64,000 nucleotides of DNA from Hyphomicrobiales bacterium (lineage in GTDB: Bacteria > Pseudomonadota > Alphaproteobacteria > Rhizobiales > Rhizobiaceae), in contig UBXG01000008.1 in assembly GCA_900469475.1 (NCBI GenBank), positions 239,058 through 303,057 on the forward strand, given 5' to 3'. The stretch's first letter is position 1; each line of letters starts with the position of its first letter. Made by a program: the position numbers and the translations under genes. The notes beneath the pieces are model-generated. The model was not told the DNA's origin, did not search any database, and saw nothing but the letters and a program-made list of their open reading frames with translations. Positions 35,667 through 45,963 of the stretch are shown piece after piece.

Positions 35667-37427
35667 TTATGACAGGCTCCAAACAATGCTCCACGATCCG
35701 ATCGCGTTGTTTGCCATGCCGTCCGACGAAAAAAATATCTGCCCCTCAATGGGGCTTTTCAAAACAACAGGCGTGTTCGACAGATTGGCTGTCAGATGAA
35801 GGTTTGAGGACCCCATTGGCCAGCGCACTCGAAGGGGCGAGGCGTCTGGATCGTAGGTTGCCACACAACTACGTGCGTCGCCAAGGAGCGGCACGATCAC
35901 CTGATGTCTGAGCTTTAACAACTGCTCGTAATAGTCGCCAATTGTCGGATTCTCATTCATTTTGTCCCAACGTAATTTGGCGCTGCGGAAGGTGGCTTCG
36001 GCCGTCGGGTCGGAGGCATCCTCTGCTTCGAAGCCGGGGAGGCGCTTCAGTTCCTCCTTGCGGCCAAGTCTTACCTTGGCGTTGAGCTCCTCATCGAAGT
36101 CGCAAAAGAAGGGAAAGGGATCGGCAGCGCCCCATTCCTCACCCATGAACAGCATGGGGATCTGCGGCGAGAGAAGATAGATGGCTGCAATGGCCTTTAT
36201 CGCCTCGATCGGGTGGGAGGAAATCATGCGATCGCCGCATGCCCGATTGCCAATCTGGTCATGGTTCTGGATGAAGGAGATAAAGGCCGATGGCGGCAAG
36301 CCAGCGCTCGGCGATCCCCTTGGCCGGCCTCGATACTCCATGCGCTCTCCTTGAAACGCGAAGCCTTCGGCAAGCGCACGGCTCAAAGGTGGTCCCCAAT
36401 CGACATAATCTTGATAGTAGCCGAAGGTCTCGCCCGTGGCCGCCACATGAAGAGCGTGGTGGATGTCATCATTCCATTGTGCCGTAAAATGGCGCGGCTT
36501 GCCGTCTTCGGCGCGAGCGAGGAGAGCCGAGTCATTATCCTCGTTCTCGACGATCAGATGGATTTGGCGTTGGGGAAATGCGCTCCTGACGCGCTCGGCA
36601 AGTTCGAGAAGGATATGCGGATCGCTATCGTCCTTCATCGCGTGAACGGCATCGAGCCGCAAACCATCCATCCGAAACTCGTTCAGCCAATAGATTGCGT
36701 TTTCGATGACGAAATCGCGGACGAAACGGCTGCCGTCGCCATCGTAATTCAGCCCCTTGCCCCAGACGCTTTCGTGCCGGTCGCCAAAGATCGGCGCGTA
36801 GCGTGGCAGATAGTTCCCATCCGGTCCGAAATGATTATAGACCACATCGAGAAAGACGCAGATGCCGCGCTCGTGGGCTGCATCGACGAGCATTCTGAGA
36901 TGTTCGGGGCGACCATAGCTGCTATCCGGCGCATAGGGTAAAACACCGTCGTAACCCCACCCATATCGACCGCGAAAATCCGAAAGCGGCATGAGTTGAA
37001 TGGCCGTTATTCCAAGGCGCTGCAAATGGTCGAGCTTTTCGATGGCCGCTAGAAACGTGCCAGCTTCGGTGAAGGCGCCGACATGCAGTTCGTAGATGAC
37101 GATTTCTTCCCAGCGGCGTCCCTTCCATCCCTGCGTTTGCCATTCGAACAATGGATCGATTAGCTCGCTCGGGCCGTGGACGTCTTCGGGTTGAAAGCGC
37201 GAGGCAGGATCCGGCACGGCAAACCCGTCGCCCAGCACGAATTTATAGCGATCGCCGATCCGCGCATCCTTGACTTCGACGATATGCCACCCGTCCTGCC
37301 TCCGCCGCATGGTCCATTCCCCACGCTGCTCGATGCGGATGAGCACGCGCTTCGCCAAGGGCGCCCACAGGCGGAACAGGACGGCATTCTCGTTGAGTTG
37401 GGGTCCAAATGCGAAGTTGTGCTGCAT
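35667..37427 (-). CDS. treZ: Malto-oligosyltrehalose trehalohydrolase
   Basis: A GH13 enzyme releasing trehalose from maltooligosyl-trehalose in the TreY-TreZ pathway. It has an N-terminal carbohydrate-binding domain (FRLWAPLAKRVLIRIE), then the barrel with VVYNHFGPDGNYLPRYAP, nucleophile region MDGLRLDAVHAMKDDS, acid HLIVENEDND and FIQNHDQIGNRA. The ATG at 37427 (MQHNFAFGPQ) fits the family start better than the one at 37472, which would lie on top of the promoter. About 586 residues. It is divergent from treY-glgX. Confidence 0.9.
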   Translation of the reverse strand: MQHNFAFGPQLNENAVLFRLWAPLAKRVLIRIEQRGEWTMRRRQDGWHIVEVKDARIGDRYKFVLGDGFAVPDPASRFQPEDVHGPSELIDPLFEWQTQGWKGRRWEEIVIYELHVGAFTEAGTFLAAIEKLDHLQRLGITAIQLMPLSDFRGRYGWGYDGVLPYAPDSSYGRPEHLRMLVDAAHERGICVFLDVVYNHFGPDGNYLPRYAPIFGDRHESVWGKGLNYDGDGSRFVRDFVIENAIYWLNEFRMDGLRLDAVHAMKDDSDPHILLELAERVRSAFPQRQIHLIVENEDNDSALLARAEDGKPRHFTAQWNDDIHHALHVAATGETFGYYQDYVDWGPPLSRALAEGFAFQGERMEYRGRPRGSPSAGLPPSAFISFIQNHDQIGNRACGDRMISSHPIEAIKAIAAIYLLSPQIPMLFMGEEWGAADPFPFFCDFDEELNAKVRLGRKEELKRLPGFEAEDASDPTAEATFRSAKLRWDKMNENPTIGDYYEQLLKLRHQVIVPLLGDARSCVATYDPDASPLRVRWPMGSSNLHLTANLSNTPVVLKSPIEGQIFFSSDGMANNAIGSWSIVWSLS

Positions 37428-37470
37428 GACATCCCCGTCCGTCGATGACGCTGAAATTTTCCTGCATTCC

Positions 37471-37495
37471 AACGCATCTTGCTGAGAACGGTTCC
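37471..37495 (-). promoter_or_regulatory. EcfG/RpoE2-type stress promoter of treZ
   Basis: On the minus strand: GGAAC (37491-37495), 16-base spacer, CGTT (37471-37474), an exact match to the alphaproteobacterial general-stress consensus, about 45 bases before the treZ start. Confidence 0.8.
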
Positions 37496-37502
37496 TGAGG
37501 TG

Positions 37503-37527
37503 GGAACAGATCTCTTTCAGTCCCGTT
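37503..37527 (+). promoter_or_regulatory. EcfG/RpoE2-type stress promoter of treY
   Basis: GGAAC (37503-37507), 16-base spacer, CGTT (37524-37527), an exact consensus match 32 bases before treY. It stands back to back with the treZ promoter, the two -35 boxes only 7 bases apart. Confidence 0.8.
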
Positions 37528-37558
37528 CGTTAAGGCGGCCCGACGCAGCGAGGAAGCT

Positions 37559-40033
37559 ATGACTGTCTTAACCTCTACCTATCGCCTGCAGTTTCGCGGA
37601 GATGTCACCTTCGACAGAGCAACGGAGTTGGTTCCCTATCTGAAGGATCTCGGTATCAGCCATGTCTATGCCTCGCCGATCTTTGCAGCCAAGAAGGGAT
37701 CGACGCATGGATATGATGTCACGGATGCGAACGAGATCGACCCGGTGCTTGGCGGTCGCGAGCGGTTCGATGCTTTCTGCACGGCCTTGCAGCATGCGAA
37801 GCTGGGCCTGATCCTCGATATCGTGCCCAACCATATGGCCGCCTCCGTCGAAAACCCGTGGTGGCGTGACGTGTTGCAGCGTGGATCGGGCAGTGCCTAT
37901 GCCAGCCATTTCGATATTGACTGGCGCCGCAAGCTCACTTTGCCGCTTCTGGGGCGTCCGTTCGAGGAACGTCTGGCCACGGCGGACTTTCATCTTCGCT
38001 ACGAGCCTACGGATGGGGGCATCTATTTGGTCTATTTCGACGATCTGCTTCCGCTCTCGATCGAAAGTGTCGAGCGGCTGACGGCGGACATAGGAACAGA
38101 TGCGGAGCGGTTGCGCGCATTTTCGAACGATGCGGCCGCGATGAGAGAACTTCTCGCGGAACAGCATTGGCAATTGCTCCATTGGAAAGACGCCGCCGAA
38201 AACCTGAGCTATCGGCGCTTCTTCGAGGTGGCAGGCCTGGTCGGGATGCGAGTGGAGGACACGCGGGTCTTCAACGACACGCATCGGCTGATCGTCGAAT
38301 TGGTTCGCGCCGGACAGGTCCAAGGATTACGCATCGACCACATCGACGGACTGGCCGATCCGAAAAGTTATCTCCAGCATTTGCGGCAAGCGGTCGGCCC
38401 GGACACTTTCATCGTAGTCGAAAAAATCCTTGCCCGCAGCGAGACGCTGCCAGCGGATTGGCCGGTATCAGGAACGACCGGCTACGAGTTCATTGCCGCC
38501 ATGGCCGATCTCTTCGTGAACGAGGAGGGATTACGCAAGCTGGACGCCGCTTACAGGTCCGTCAGCGCGGAAGATGCCGACTTTGCCGCAGGTTTGCGCA
38601 AGGCGAAGCTGCTGATGGTCGAACGCAATTTTGCCGGCGAGATGAGGCGCCTGACGAGGCTGGCATGTTTGATTTTTCCCGATTTCGACGCGGGAGAAAT
38701 ATCGTTGGCGCTTCGCGAGCTGCTGGTTGCCTTCCCGGTTTATCGTACCTACGGCTATCGGGGCGCTGCATCGTCTAATGACGCGGCGGTCATCGAGAGT
38801 GCCTGCGAGAATGCACGAAGCCGATTACCGGCCATTGATGTCCTCGATGCGCTCGGCCGTCTTTTGAAAGGGGAGGTTTCTGCAGCCGAAGCTCTGGAGT
38901 TTCGGGCCAGATTCCAGCAGCTCAGCGGTCCGATCATGGCAAAGGCGGTCGAGGACACGCTGTTTTATCGGTACAACCGCCTCATCGCATTGAATGAGGT
39001 CGGAGGCGAGCCCCATGTGCCGCCGGGCTCGCTAGCGGCCTTTCACCAATTCATGACTGATCGATTTCGGTGGCAACCTCGCGGCCTTTCCGGGACATCG
39101 ACGCATGATACCAAGCGGGGAGAAGACGCCCGCGCCCGCCTCTACAGCCTGACGCAGGATCCTGATGCGTGGATCGCCGGTGCCGAGCGGTGGCGCAACA
39201 TGAATTCTCCTTTTCGTTCCAGCCTTGCCGATGGAACTGCGCCTGAGCCCAATATCGAATGGATGCTTTACCAGGCGCTTGCAGGCATCTGGCCGCAGGA
39301 TATCGAAGGAGCCGATTGGAATGTGCAGCAGGAGCGGTTTTGCGCCTATGTCTTGAAAGGGATCCGAGAGGCCAAGCTCCGGACGGATTGGATGAATGAA
39401 AATCCTACCTACGAGCATGCGGTTCAGGCCTTTGCTGCCGCCTTGTTTTCGAAGGACAATCGGGAGTTCATCCGCGACTTTGACCGAACGCTGCGCCCTT
39501 TCATGGAGTTTGGCTTTCGCAACAGCCTGTCGCAGTTGCTGATCAAGCTCACGGCTCCAGGCATTCCCGATATCTATCAGGGTACCGAGAGTCTGGATTT
39601 CAGCCTGGTCGATCCGGACAATCGAAGACCGGTCGACCATCTGTGGGCCGACACGCGAGTAGCCCACTCTCTCGCGTCGGATGCCGCGTCCTTGAAACGG
39701 CACATCCTTCGCAAGGTGCTGCGTTATCGCAATCAGCACCCTCTTCTTTTTCTTGAGGGCAAATATGTGCCCCTGGAAACCAGCGGGCCACGAGCGACCA
39801 ATCTCGTGGCCTTCGCGCGCGTTCACGAGCGGGAAATAGCGGTTACCATCGTGCCGCGTCTGGTCCGCATGCCTTCATCGGATTTCTGGCAAGACACCGC
39901 CGTCGTGATGCCGCGAGAGTTCACGGTGCCGCTCTATGATCTCCTCACGGATCGGTCGGTCTCAGCCGACAACCTTCTCGCAGCGCAGCTGTTTGCCGAT
40001 CATCCCGTCGCTCTTTTCGTGGGAGATAGGTGA
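37559..40033 (+). CDS. treY: Malto-oligosyltrehalose synthase
   Basis: An 824-residue GH13 enzyme that turns the reducing end of a glucan chain into a trehalosyl end. Starts MTVLTSTYRLQFRGDVTFD with AGGAAG before it. Key segments are YASPIFAAKKGSTHGYDVTD, LILDIVPNHMAAS, LRIDHIDGLADPK, TFIVVEKILARSE and LSGTSTHDTKRGEDARARL, then LIKLTAPGIPDIYQGTE. Length is typical. With treZ it makes trehalose from glycogen, an osmolyte made under stress; an EcfG-type promoter lies just upstream. Confidence 0.93.
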   Translation: MTVLTSTYRLQFRGDVTFDRATELVPYLKDLGISHVYASPIFAAKKGSTHGYDVTDANEIDPVLGGRERFDAFCTALQHAKLGLILDIVPNHMAASVENPWWRDVLQRGSGSAYASHFDIDWRRKLTLPLLGRPFEERLATADFHLRYEPTDGGIYLVYFDDLLPLSIESVERLTADIGTDAERLRAFSNDAAAMRELLAEQHWQLLHWKDAAENLSYRRFFEVAGLVGMRVEDTRVFNDTHRLIVELVRAGQVQGLRIDHIDGLADPKSYLQHLRQAVGPDTFIVVEKILARSETLPADWPVSGTTGYEFIAAMADLFVNEEGLRKLDAAYRSVSAEDADFAAGLRKAKLLMVERNFAGEMRRLTRLACLIFPDFDAGEISLALRELLVAFPVYRTYGYRGAASSNDAAVIESACENARSRLPAIDVLDALGRLLKGEVSAAEALEFRARFQQLSGPIMAKAVEDTLFYRYNRLIALNEVGGEPHVPPGSLAAFHQFMTDRFRWQPRGLSGTSTHDTKRGEDARARLYSLTQDPDAWIAGAERWRNMNSPFRSSLADGTAPEPNIEWMLYQALAGIWPQDIEGADWNVQQERFCAYVLKGIREAKLRTDWMNENPTYEHAVQAFAAALFSKDNREFIRDFDRTLRPFMEFGFRNSLSQLLIKLTAPGIPDIYQGTESLDFSLVDPDNRRPVDHLWADTRVAHSLASDAASLKRHILRKVLRYRNQHPLLFLEGKYVPLETSGPRATNLVAFARVHEREIAVTIVPRLVRMPSSDFWQDTAVVMPREFTVPLYDLLTDRSVSADNLLAAQLFADHPVALFVGDR

Positions 40034-40130
40034 CGATCCCGGCATCGATTCATGCGTACTCCAACCGCAAGGCCGGAACAAAGCACTTCAATGGGTGTTT
40101 ATGCTGCGCAGCAACAATCACGAGGATTCC

Positions 40131-42200
40131 ATGACGCAAGGCGGCGGGAGGCATGCGATCGAGCCTGGCGATTACACGCGCCTGGGAGCAAATTATGACG
40201 GGAAGGGTGTCAATTTTGCGCTTTTCAGCGCCTATGCGGAAAAGGTGGAGCTTTGCCTTTTCGACGAAAGCGGAAAGCAGGAGATCGAACGGATCGCTCT
40301 GCCGGAATATACCCATGAGATCTGGCATGGCTATGTTCCTGGATTGAAGCCTGGCGCCTTATATGGTTACCGCGTGCATGGCCCGTTCGATCCGTCAAAA
40401 GGCCATCGTTTCAATGCGAACAAATTGCTTGTCGATCCCTACGCGCGCGAGCTTGTAGGCAACATAGAATGGTCGCAAGCCCAGTTCGCCTATGTTCTGG
40501 ACGACGAGCAAAAGGATCTTTCCTTCGACGAGACCGATAGCGCCGGACAGATGCCAAAATGCCGTGTCGTCGACCTGAAAAATGAAGCGCCCGATAAAAG
40601 GCCGACTGTCGCATGGCCTGACACCATTTTCTATGAGGCGCACGTCAAGGGAATGACGATGCTGCATCCGGCAATTCCGGAGCCGTTGCGTGGCACGTTT
40701 GACGGCTTTGGGCACGCAGCAGTCGTCGATTACATCAAGAGCCTCGGCATTACCTCGATCGAGCTCCTTCCCATCCATTTCTTTCCCGATGACAGTCATC
40801 TGCTCGACAAGGGTCTGCGCAACTATTGGGGCTACAACAGCCTTGCCTTCTTCGCGCCGGCAACGCGTTATTACGGGCCGAAAGGCCTCGAAGGCGTTCG
40901 CGACATGGTGCGTGCCTTTCACGATGCCGGTATCGAGGTCATCCTCGATGTCGTCTACAATCACACCGCGGAGGGCAATGAACTCGGTCCGACCCTTTCA
41001 TTCAAAGGCATCGACAATTTCTCCTATTACCGGACCCTGCCGGATCAGCCCCGTTACTATATTAACGACACCGGCACCGGTAACACGATCAACACGTCCC
41101 ATCCGCGCGTGCTGCAAATGGTGACGGACTCGCTACGCTATTGGGTCGAAGAAATGCAGGTCGATGGCTTTCGTTTCGATCTCGGGACCATTCTTGGCCG
41201 TGAACCCCAGGGGTTCGACCAACGGAGCGGCTTCTTCGATGCAGTCGGCCAGGATCCGGTGCTTGCTAAAGTCAAACTTGTCGGCGAGCCGTGGGACATC
41301 GGCCCGGGCGGTTATCAAGTGGGGGGATTTCCGCCGGGCTGGGCGGAATGGAATGACAAATATCGCGACACGGTGCGGGATTACTGGAAGGGCACACCCG
41401 GCATGACAAGGGATTTTGCCGCCCGCATTTTAGGGTCAGGCGATGTTTATGATCTTCGCGGCCGCCGCCCATGGGCGAGCGTCAATTTCATCGCCGCCCA
41501 TGATGGCTTCACGCTCAATGATCTCGTCTCCTATAACGAGAAGCATAATGAGGCGAATGGCGAAGATAACAATGATGGCCACAACGACAACCGCAGCTAC
41601 AATTATGGCGCTGAAGGTCCGACGGACGATGAAGCCATCAATACCGTTCGGGAGCGCCAAAAGCGCAATTTTCTCGCGACCCTTTTTCTTTCGCATGGTA
41701 CCCCGATGCTGCTGGCGGGTGATGAATCCGGCCGAAGCCAGATGGGCAACAACAATGGCTACTGTCAGGACAACGAACTTAGCTGGCTGCATTGGGACGA
41801 TCGATATGGCAGCGCCGAAGCGCTTTATACTTTCGTCATACGCCTGATCGCCTTGCGTCAGGCACATTCCATTCTCAGACGAGAAAATTGGCGCGATGGT
41901 CTGATTGTCACCTGGCTCAATCCGGGTGGTGGCGAGCGGACGGATGAGCAATGGGACGATGAAGCGAATACGGCGATCGGTTTGCGCCTATTGCGTGAGC
42001 AGCCATTCGAAGAGGGCTGGGATGATGTTCTGATCCTGTTCAACCCTCGCGATGGAGATGTCGACTTTACCTTGCCAGATGACAAACGCTGGGCGCCGGA
42101 ACTGTCGACATCCGATCCAGATGAGCCGGATCGAGGCATGGTCGACAAGAAGCTCTTGAAACTTGAAGCCCGCAGCCTCTCGCTTTTGCGGCCAGCCTGA
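40131..42200 (+). CDS. glgX: Glycogen debranching enzyme (isoamylase type)
   Basis: About 689 residues. It has an N-terminal CBM48 domain (RLGANYDGKGVNFALFSAYA; GYRVHGPFDPSKGHRFN) and a GH13 barrel with VILDVVYNHTAEGNE, VDGFRFDLGTILGRE, KLVGEPWDIGPGGYQVGGFP and NFIAAHDGFTLNDLV. It cuts alpha-1,6 branches of glycogen to supply linear chains for TreY. I chose the ATG at 40131 (CACGAGGATTCC before it); 40101 is an alternative. It follows treY by about 100 bases and is probably in the same transcript. Confidence 0.9.
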   Translation: MTQGGGRHAIEPGDYTRLGANYDGKGVNFALFSAYAEKVELCLFDESGKQEIERIALPEYTHEIWHGYVPGLKPGALYGYRVHGPFDPSKGHRFNANKLLVDPYARELVGNIEWSQAQFAYVLDDEQKDLSFDETDSAGQMPKCRVVDLKNEAPDKRPTVAWPDTIFYEAHVKGMTMLHPAIPEPLRGTFDGFGHAAVVDYIKSLGITSIELLPIHFFPDDSHLLDKGLRNYWGYNSLAFFAPATRYYGPKGLEGVRDMVRAFHDAGIEVILDVVYNHTAEGNELGPTLSFKGIDNFSYYRTLPDQPRYYINDTGTGNTINTSHPRVLQMVTDSLRYWVEEMQVDGFRFDLGTILGREPQGFDQRSGFFDAVGQDPVLAKVKLVGEPWDIGPGGYQVGGFPPGWAEWNDKYRDTVRDYWKGTPGMTRDFAARILGSGDVYDLRGRRPWASVNFIAAHDGFTLNDLVSYNEKHNEANGEDNNDGHNDNRSYNYGAEGPTDDEAINTVRERQKRNFLATLFLSHGTPMLLAGDESGRSQMGNNNGYCQDNELSWLHWDDRYGSAEALYTFVIRLIALRQAHSILRRENWRDGLIVTWLNPGGGERTDEQWDDEANTAIGLRLLREQPFEEGWDDVLILFNPRDGDVDFTLPDDKRWAPELSTSDPDEPDRGMVDKKLLKLEARSLSLLRPA

Positions 42201-42563
42201 AACAAGCGTGGGAGAAAAGACGATGCACATCCAGGTCTTAGGAATGTGGAAGCTAGGATAGGGTCGCGTCATAGATCCAAGCTTCCATTCCAGCATCCAT
42301 CATGAATCACAATTCTGATGATTTGGGAATCCACTCCGATTCCGATACGCAATGAACCGCTCTAACGTTCCGATTACCTCAAAGAAATTGCGCTGCCGGG
42401 TGGGGCCAGGCAGGGCGGCTGCGTAGCAGTATTTGCGCGAGTGGGGGGAACTGGAGTTCAGTAACTTGCGCACCTCAATCTATCATTGTGTGACAGTTTT
42501 GTGAATGCCACCATTCGCATCTAGGAATGGACATGCGGAACCAGAATTACGTTCCCGCACCGA
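42201..42563. other. Intergenic interval after glgX with an imperfect hairpin
   Basis: No gene seen. An imperfect inverted repeat, GGAATGTGGAAGCT near 42241 with AGCTTCCATTCC near 42280, may end the treY-glgX transcript. Confidence 0.35.
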
Positions 42564-42830
42564 CTATTCGCAAACGGTTTCACGCACGACGACCCGATGA
42601 TGATGGCGGTAGCCATAGCGCCTCTCCGTCCAGCACCGGCGATGATACCTATAGCGCGGAGCGTCATAGTATCCATCATCTGCGTAGGCCGGCCGATCGC
42701 GATAATAGCGTGGCGGCGCATCATAGTCGTAGCGAGGTCCAACTCCATATTCAAAGTAGACCTGAGAGAATGCCGGCGATGCAGCCAAGGTCGCGGCGAG
42801 CGCCAGTGCTGCGATTACAATTCTTTTCAT
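42564..42830 (-). CDS. Small secreted Tyr/Arg-rich protein
   Basis: An 88-residue protein. The ATG at 42830 after GGAAAGAC opens a signal peptide (MKRIVIAALALAATLAASPA, cleavage near AFS-Q). The mature part is rich in Tyr, Arg, Asp and His (RYDYDAPPRYYRDRPAY; YRYHRRCWTERRYGYRHHH) and has two Cys that could form a disulphide. Such proteins are common in Rhizobiales and have no known function. It stands alone on the minus strand. Confidence 0.7.
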   Translation of the reverse strand: MKRIVIAALALAATLAASPAFSQVYFEYGVGPRYDYDAPPRYYRDRPAYADDGYYDAPRYRYHRRCWTERRYGYRHHHRVVVRETVCE

Positions 42831-43104
42831 GTCTTTCCATTCCAATCTACATAGGGCGGCGGCGCGCTAACCTGCGCCTTAGGCCTAGTATGCCATGAGC
42901 GCTGCTCGTGGATACGGACCAAAGTCCCGGCCAAGCAAGGACTTAGGCCTCAGAGCTCATGAAAGCTCGGTTTGTCGGCGTAGGAATGGATGGACTCCGG
43001 CTTCTCAAAGCGTAAGATGAGGTATCGCCGCCAAGCGAACAAGTAGGCGGTGGCGACTGAGGGCTTATACGTGCTCCCGCCTGCAAGATCGAGGAAGCGG
43101 CATT

Positions 43105-43395
43105 ATGCCCTTTCGGAAATACGCATCTATCCCAGATGATCCCAATTTCCGCGAAGCGTTATCGCTGTGGTCTCGGAAGCTTGTCAGGTCCGAGATGGTC
43201 GCAAAACGTGTGGCTCGGCGGACGATCGATGTGTTGTGCGACGATCCCAGCCTCCTCGACGGACGCGACATAAACGAAGCGATTTTCAAGCTTTTGCGCC
43301 GGCACGCGTTCGATGAGAACGAATTGTCGCCTGAGCAAGGCCTTCGCGGTGATGGCCTCGTCCGTCCCCGAGAAAGAGCCGATGTAGTGAAGTGA
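43105..43395 (+). CDS. Small hypothetical protein
   Basis: A 96-residue protein starting MPFRKYASIPDDPNFREAL, with a helical middle (MVAKRVARRTIDVLCDDPSLL) and an acidic-basic tail. I do not recognise the family for certain. It resembles small uncharacterised rhizobial proteins found beside stress genes. A weak GAGGAAG lies 15 bases upstream. It is surrounded by stress genes (catalase, CsbD), which hints at but does not show a stress role. Confidence 0.5.
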   Translation: MPFRKYASIPDDPNFREALSLWSRKLVRSEMVAKRVARRTIDVLCDDPSLLDGRDINEAIFKLLRRHAFDENELSPEQGLRGDGLVRPRERADVVK

Positions 43396-43551
43396 ATGGC
43401 CGTTGTCTATCGGCAAATAGAGCTGCCTCGTGGTTCCGAGGCAGGGCTGTGAGGCTAAGCAATCAACCTCGAATGCGAACAGCTGGTTGGGGCAGATCCG
43501 TTCGCATAGTTAGATGGCCGCGACTTATGCCAAGCCGGCCCTCCGACATCC

Positions 43552-43755
43552 TTACCAAGTCTGGTGGCCATACCAATCGTCGACATCAGATTTGGCGCGG
43601 TCCGTCGCAAGTCCGTACCGCTCCTGGATTTTACCTTCGAGCTGATCCCGCTTTCCGGCGATTTGATCAAGATCGTCGTCGGTAAGCTTACCCCATTGTT
43701 CTTTGACCTTACCTTTAAACTGCTTCCAGTTGCCTTCGACGCGATTCCAATCCAT
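43552..43755 (-). CDS. CsbD-family stress protein
   Basis: A 67-residue protein starting MDWNRVEGNWKQFKGKVKEQ, then WGKLTDDDLDQIAGKRDQLE and a tail DVDDWYGHQTW. This matches the CsbD family of small hydrophilic proteins induced by general stress. It lies 27 bases after katE on the same strand with no ribosome site that I can see, and could be translated from the katE message. The biochemical role is unknown. A much shortened relative occurs at 48757-48819. Confidence 0.85.
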   Translation of the reverse strand: MDWNRVEGNWKQFKGKVKEQWGKLTDDDLDQIAGKRDQLEGKIQERYGLATDRAKSDVDDWYGHQTW

Positions 43756-43781
43756 GAGTGGCGGCATGGGTCGTCGGCTGT

Positions 43782-45875
43782 TCAGGCGAGCATGCGTATT
43801 TTGGGCTCGCGATCCCAATATCGCTTGGAAGCGGCCTCTATGAAGGAGCCGAGATCTACGACGCCGGCATCGGGTTGAATACCCGCTTTGTCGAGCAGCG
43901 CCTTGGCGGCCGCGTCATGACCGATGGCTTTCAAGTGTCCGAATGCATCCATGACCCACTGAACCGCCGCTCCCTCGTGTATCAAAGACGTTGCTCCCTC
44001 GTTTGAAAGAATGACGGCGATCGCGTCGAAAAGCTGCGAAGGTGAACCAAGGAGCTGTCCGTCGGCACGGATCGTATTTCCGTCGGAAAGCTTCGTCTCC
44101 CCGACCTTGGGTGCGACGATAAAGGGCCTCGCCTTGGCGTTGTTCAAGGCGCCGATGAGATCGGAGATAGTCTTGGCGTCGCTTCCGCCAGCGATCAATA
44201 TGCCGATCTGCCGTCCTTCCAGCGTTTCTTTCATGTTTTTCTGAATGGAAAGAGCGGCAGACGCATCGAGCTCGATCGGTTCGCGCGCCGGCGAGTTCCT
44301 GGTCGGGTTAACAAGACCCAGCCCGGCGGCAACGCGATTGGCGAGACCTGCATCGACGTTCAAGAGGTTGCCGACCATGCGCGGAGGCACATGCGGCAGT
44401 TGCACTTTTGATAGCTCGAAGACGAAGGCGGAAGCAATGTGGGCCTGTTCTGACGGCGTCTGGGATTTCCAGAAGAGACGCGCCTGGCTGTAGTGGTCGG
44501 CAAAAAGTTCGGCACGCACACGCCGCTTGTCGCCTTGTTCACCAGGAGCCGACGCATGCTCATAGGTGTGGAAGCCGGATACAGGACATTCGCGGGGGCC
44601 TCCGGCTTCGCTATTCTCACTCAAACTGTTCGGTTCGTAATTGGCGCGGCCCTTCGGAATCTCCATTTGCATTTGCCCGTCGCGCTGGAAATTCATGACG
44701 GGACATTTCGGCGCGTTGATTGGCAATTGATGGAAATTGGCCGTCCCGAGACGGGATTTCTGCGTGTCGAGATAGCTGAAGAGACGACCTTGGAGCAGGG
44801 GATCGTTGGTGAAATCGACACCCGGTACGATGTTGGCCGGGCAGAACGCCACCTGTTCGGTTTCGGCAAAGAAATTGTCCGGGTTGCGATCGAGGACGAG
44901 GCGTCCGACGATCTTCAGCGGCAGGACTTCTTCCGGGATGATCTTGGTGGGGTCGAGGATGTCGTAGGGAAGGCTCTCTGCAAGGGCCTCGTCGAACAGC
45001 TGCAATCCGAACTCCCATTCCGGAAAGTGCCCGGCGGCGATCGCTTCGAAAAGATCGCGGCGATGATAGTCGTTATCGGCCGCCTGTAGTTTCAATGCCT
45101 CATCCCAGACCAGCGATTGCACGCCAAGCTTCGGTCTCCAGTGAAACTTCACGAATGTCGATTTGCCCGCATCGTTGACGAGGCGGAAGGTGTGAACGCC
45201 GAACCCTTGCATCATGCGGAAGGATCGGGGAATGGCGCGATCCGACATTGCCCACATCAGCATATGTGTGGATTCCGGCATCAGCGACGCCCAGTCCCAG
45301 AAGGTGTCATGGGCGGTGGCGGCCTGCGGATAGCCCCGGTCAGCTTCCATTTTAACGGCATGAACGAGGTCTGGAAACTTCATCGCGTCCTGGATGAAGA
45401 ACACAGGGATGTTGTTGCCGACTAGGTCCCAATTGCCTTGCTTGGTATAGAACTTTACCGCGAAGCCGCGAACATCGCGCGGTGTGTCCACCGAGCCGGC
45501 GCCGCCGGCGACGGTTGAGAAGCGGGCGAAAACCGGCGTCTTCTCGCCTTTGCGCTGAAAAAGATCGGCGCTCGTGATGTCCGAAAGCGGCTCATAAAGC
45601 TCAAAGAAGCCGTGCGCAGCCGATCCGCGGGCATGCACGATCCTTTCGGGAATACGCTCGTGGTCGAAATGGAAGATCTTTTCACGCAGGACAAAGTCTT
45701 CTAGCAGGGTCGGGCCTCGGACACCGGATTTGAGGCTGTTCTGATTGTCGGAAACCCGAATGCCCTGGTTGGTCGTCAGATGATCGGCGCCCCCATGAGG
45801 GCCACTCTCGGGGATCTGCTGGTGTGTCTCGCCGCCTTCGCCGCGGGAAGTTTCGAAGGGTGTGTCTGTCGCCAT
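43782..45875 (-). CDS. katE: Large-subunit monofunctional catalase (HPII type)
   Basis: A 697-residue clade II catalase that dismutates hydrogen peroxide. It has [20 protein letters not shown], the active-site His in [36 protein letters not shown], the distal Asn in [14 protein letters not shown] and the haem Tyr region [14 protein letters not shown]. The extra C-terminal flavodoxin-like domain is present ([19 protein letters not shown]), which sets the large subunit apart. RBS AAGGAGGACATC precedes the ATG. An EcfG-type promoter is upstream, so it is likely a general-stress gene. Confidence 0.94.
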   Translation of the reverse strand: MATDTPFETSRGEGGETHQQIPESGPHGGADHLTTNQGIRVSDNQNSLKSGVRGPTLLEDFVLREKIFHFDHERIPERIVHARGSAAHGFFELYEPLSDITSADLFQRKGEKTPVFARFSTVAGGAGSVDTPRDVRGFAVKFYTKQGNWDLVGNNIPVFFIQDAMKFPDLVHAVKMEADRGYPQAATAHDTFWDWASLMPESTHMLMWAMSDRAIPRSFRMMQGFGVHTFRLVNDAGKSTFVKFHWRPKLGVQSLVWDEALKLQAADNDYHRRDLFEAIAAGHFPEWEFGLQLFDEALAESLPYDILDPTKIIPEEVLPLKIVGRLVLDRNPDNFFAETEQVAFCPANIVPGVDFTNDPLLQGRLFSYLDTQKSRLGTANFHQLPINAPKCPVMNFQRDGQMQMEIPKGRANYEPNSLSENSEAGGPRECPVSGFHTYEHASAPGEQGDKRRVRAELFADHYSQARLFWKSQTPSEQAHIASAFVFELSKVQLPHVPPRMVGNLLNVDAGLANRVAAGLGLVNPTRNSPAREPIELDASAALSIQKNMKETLEGRQIGILIAGGSDAKTISDLIGALNNAKARPFIVAPKVGETKLSDGNTIRADGQLLGSPSQLFDAIAVILSNEGATSLIHEGAAVQWVMDAFGHLKAIGHDAAAKALLDKAGIQPDAGVVDLGSFIEAASKRYWDREPKIRMLA

Positions 45876-45909
45876 GATGTCCTCCTTCTGCCGTCGGAAC
45901 TGCAGACCG

Positions 45910-45934
45910 AACCTCTTTCGATCGGCAATGTTCC
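45910..45934 (-). promoter_or_regulatory. EcfG/RpoE2-type stress promoter of katE
   Basis: Minus strand: GGAAC (45930-45934), 16-base spacer and GGTT (45910-45913), equivalent to GGAAC-N18-TT, about 35 bases before the katE start. Confidence 0.65.
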
Positions 45935-45963
45935 GCTTGATTTGAGATTGGTATCCGACGATC

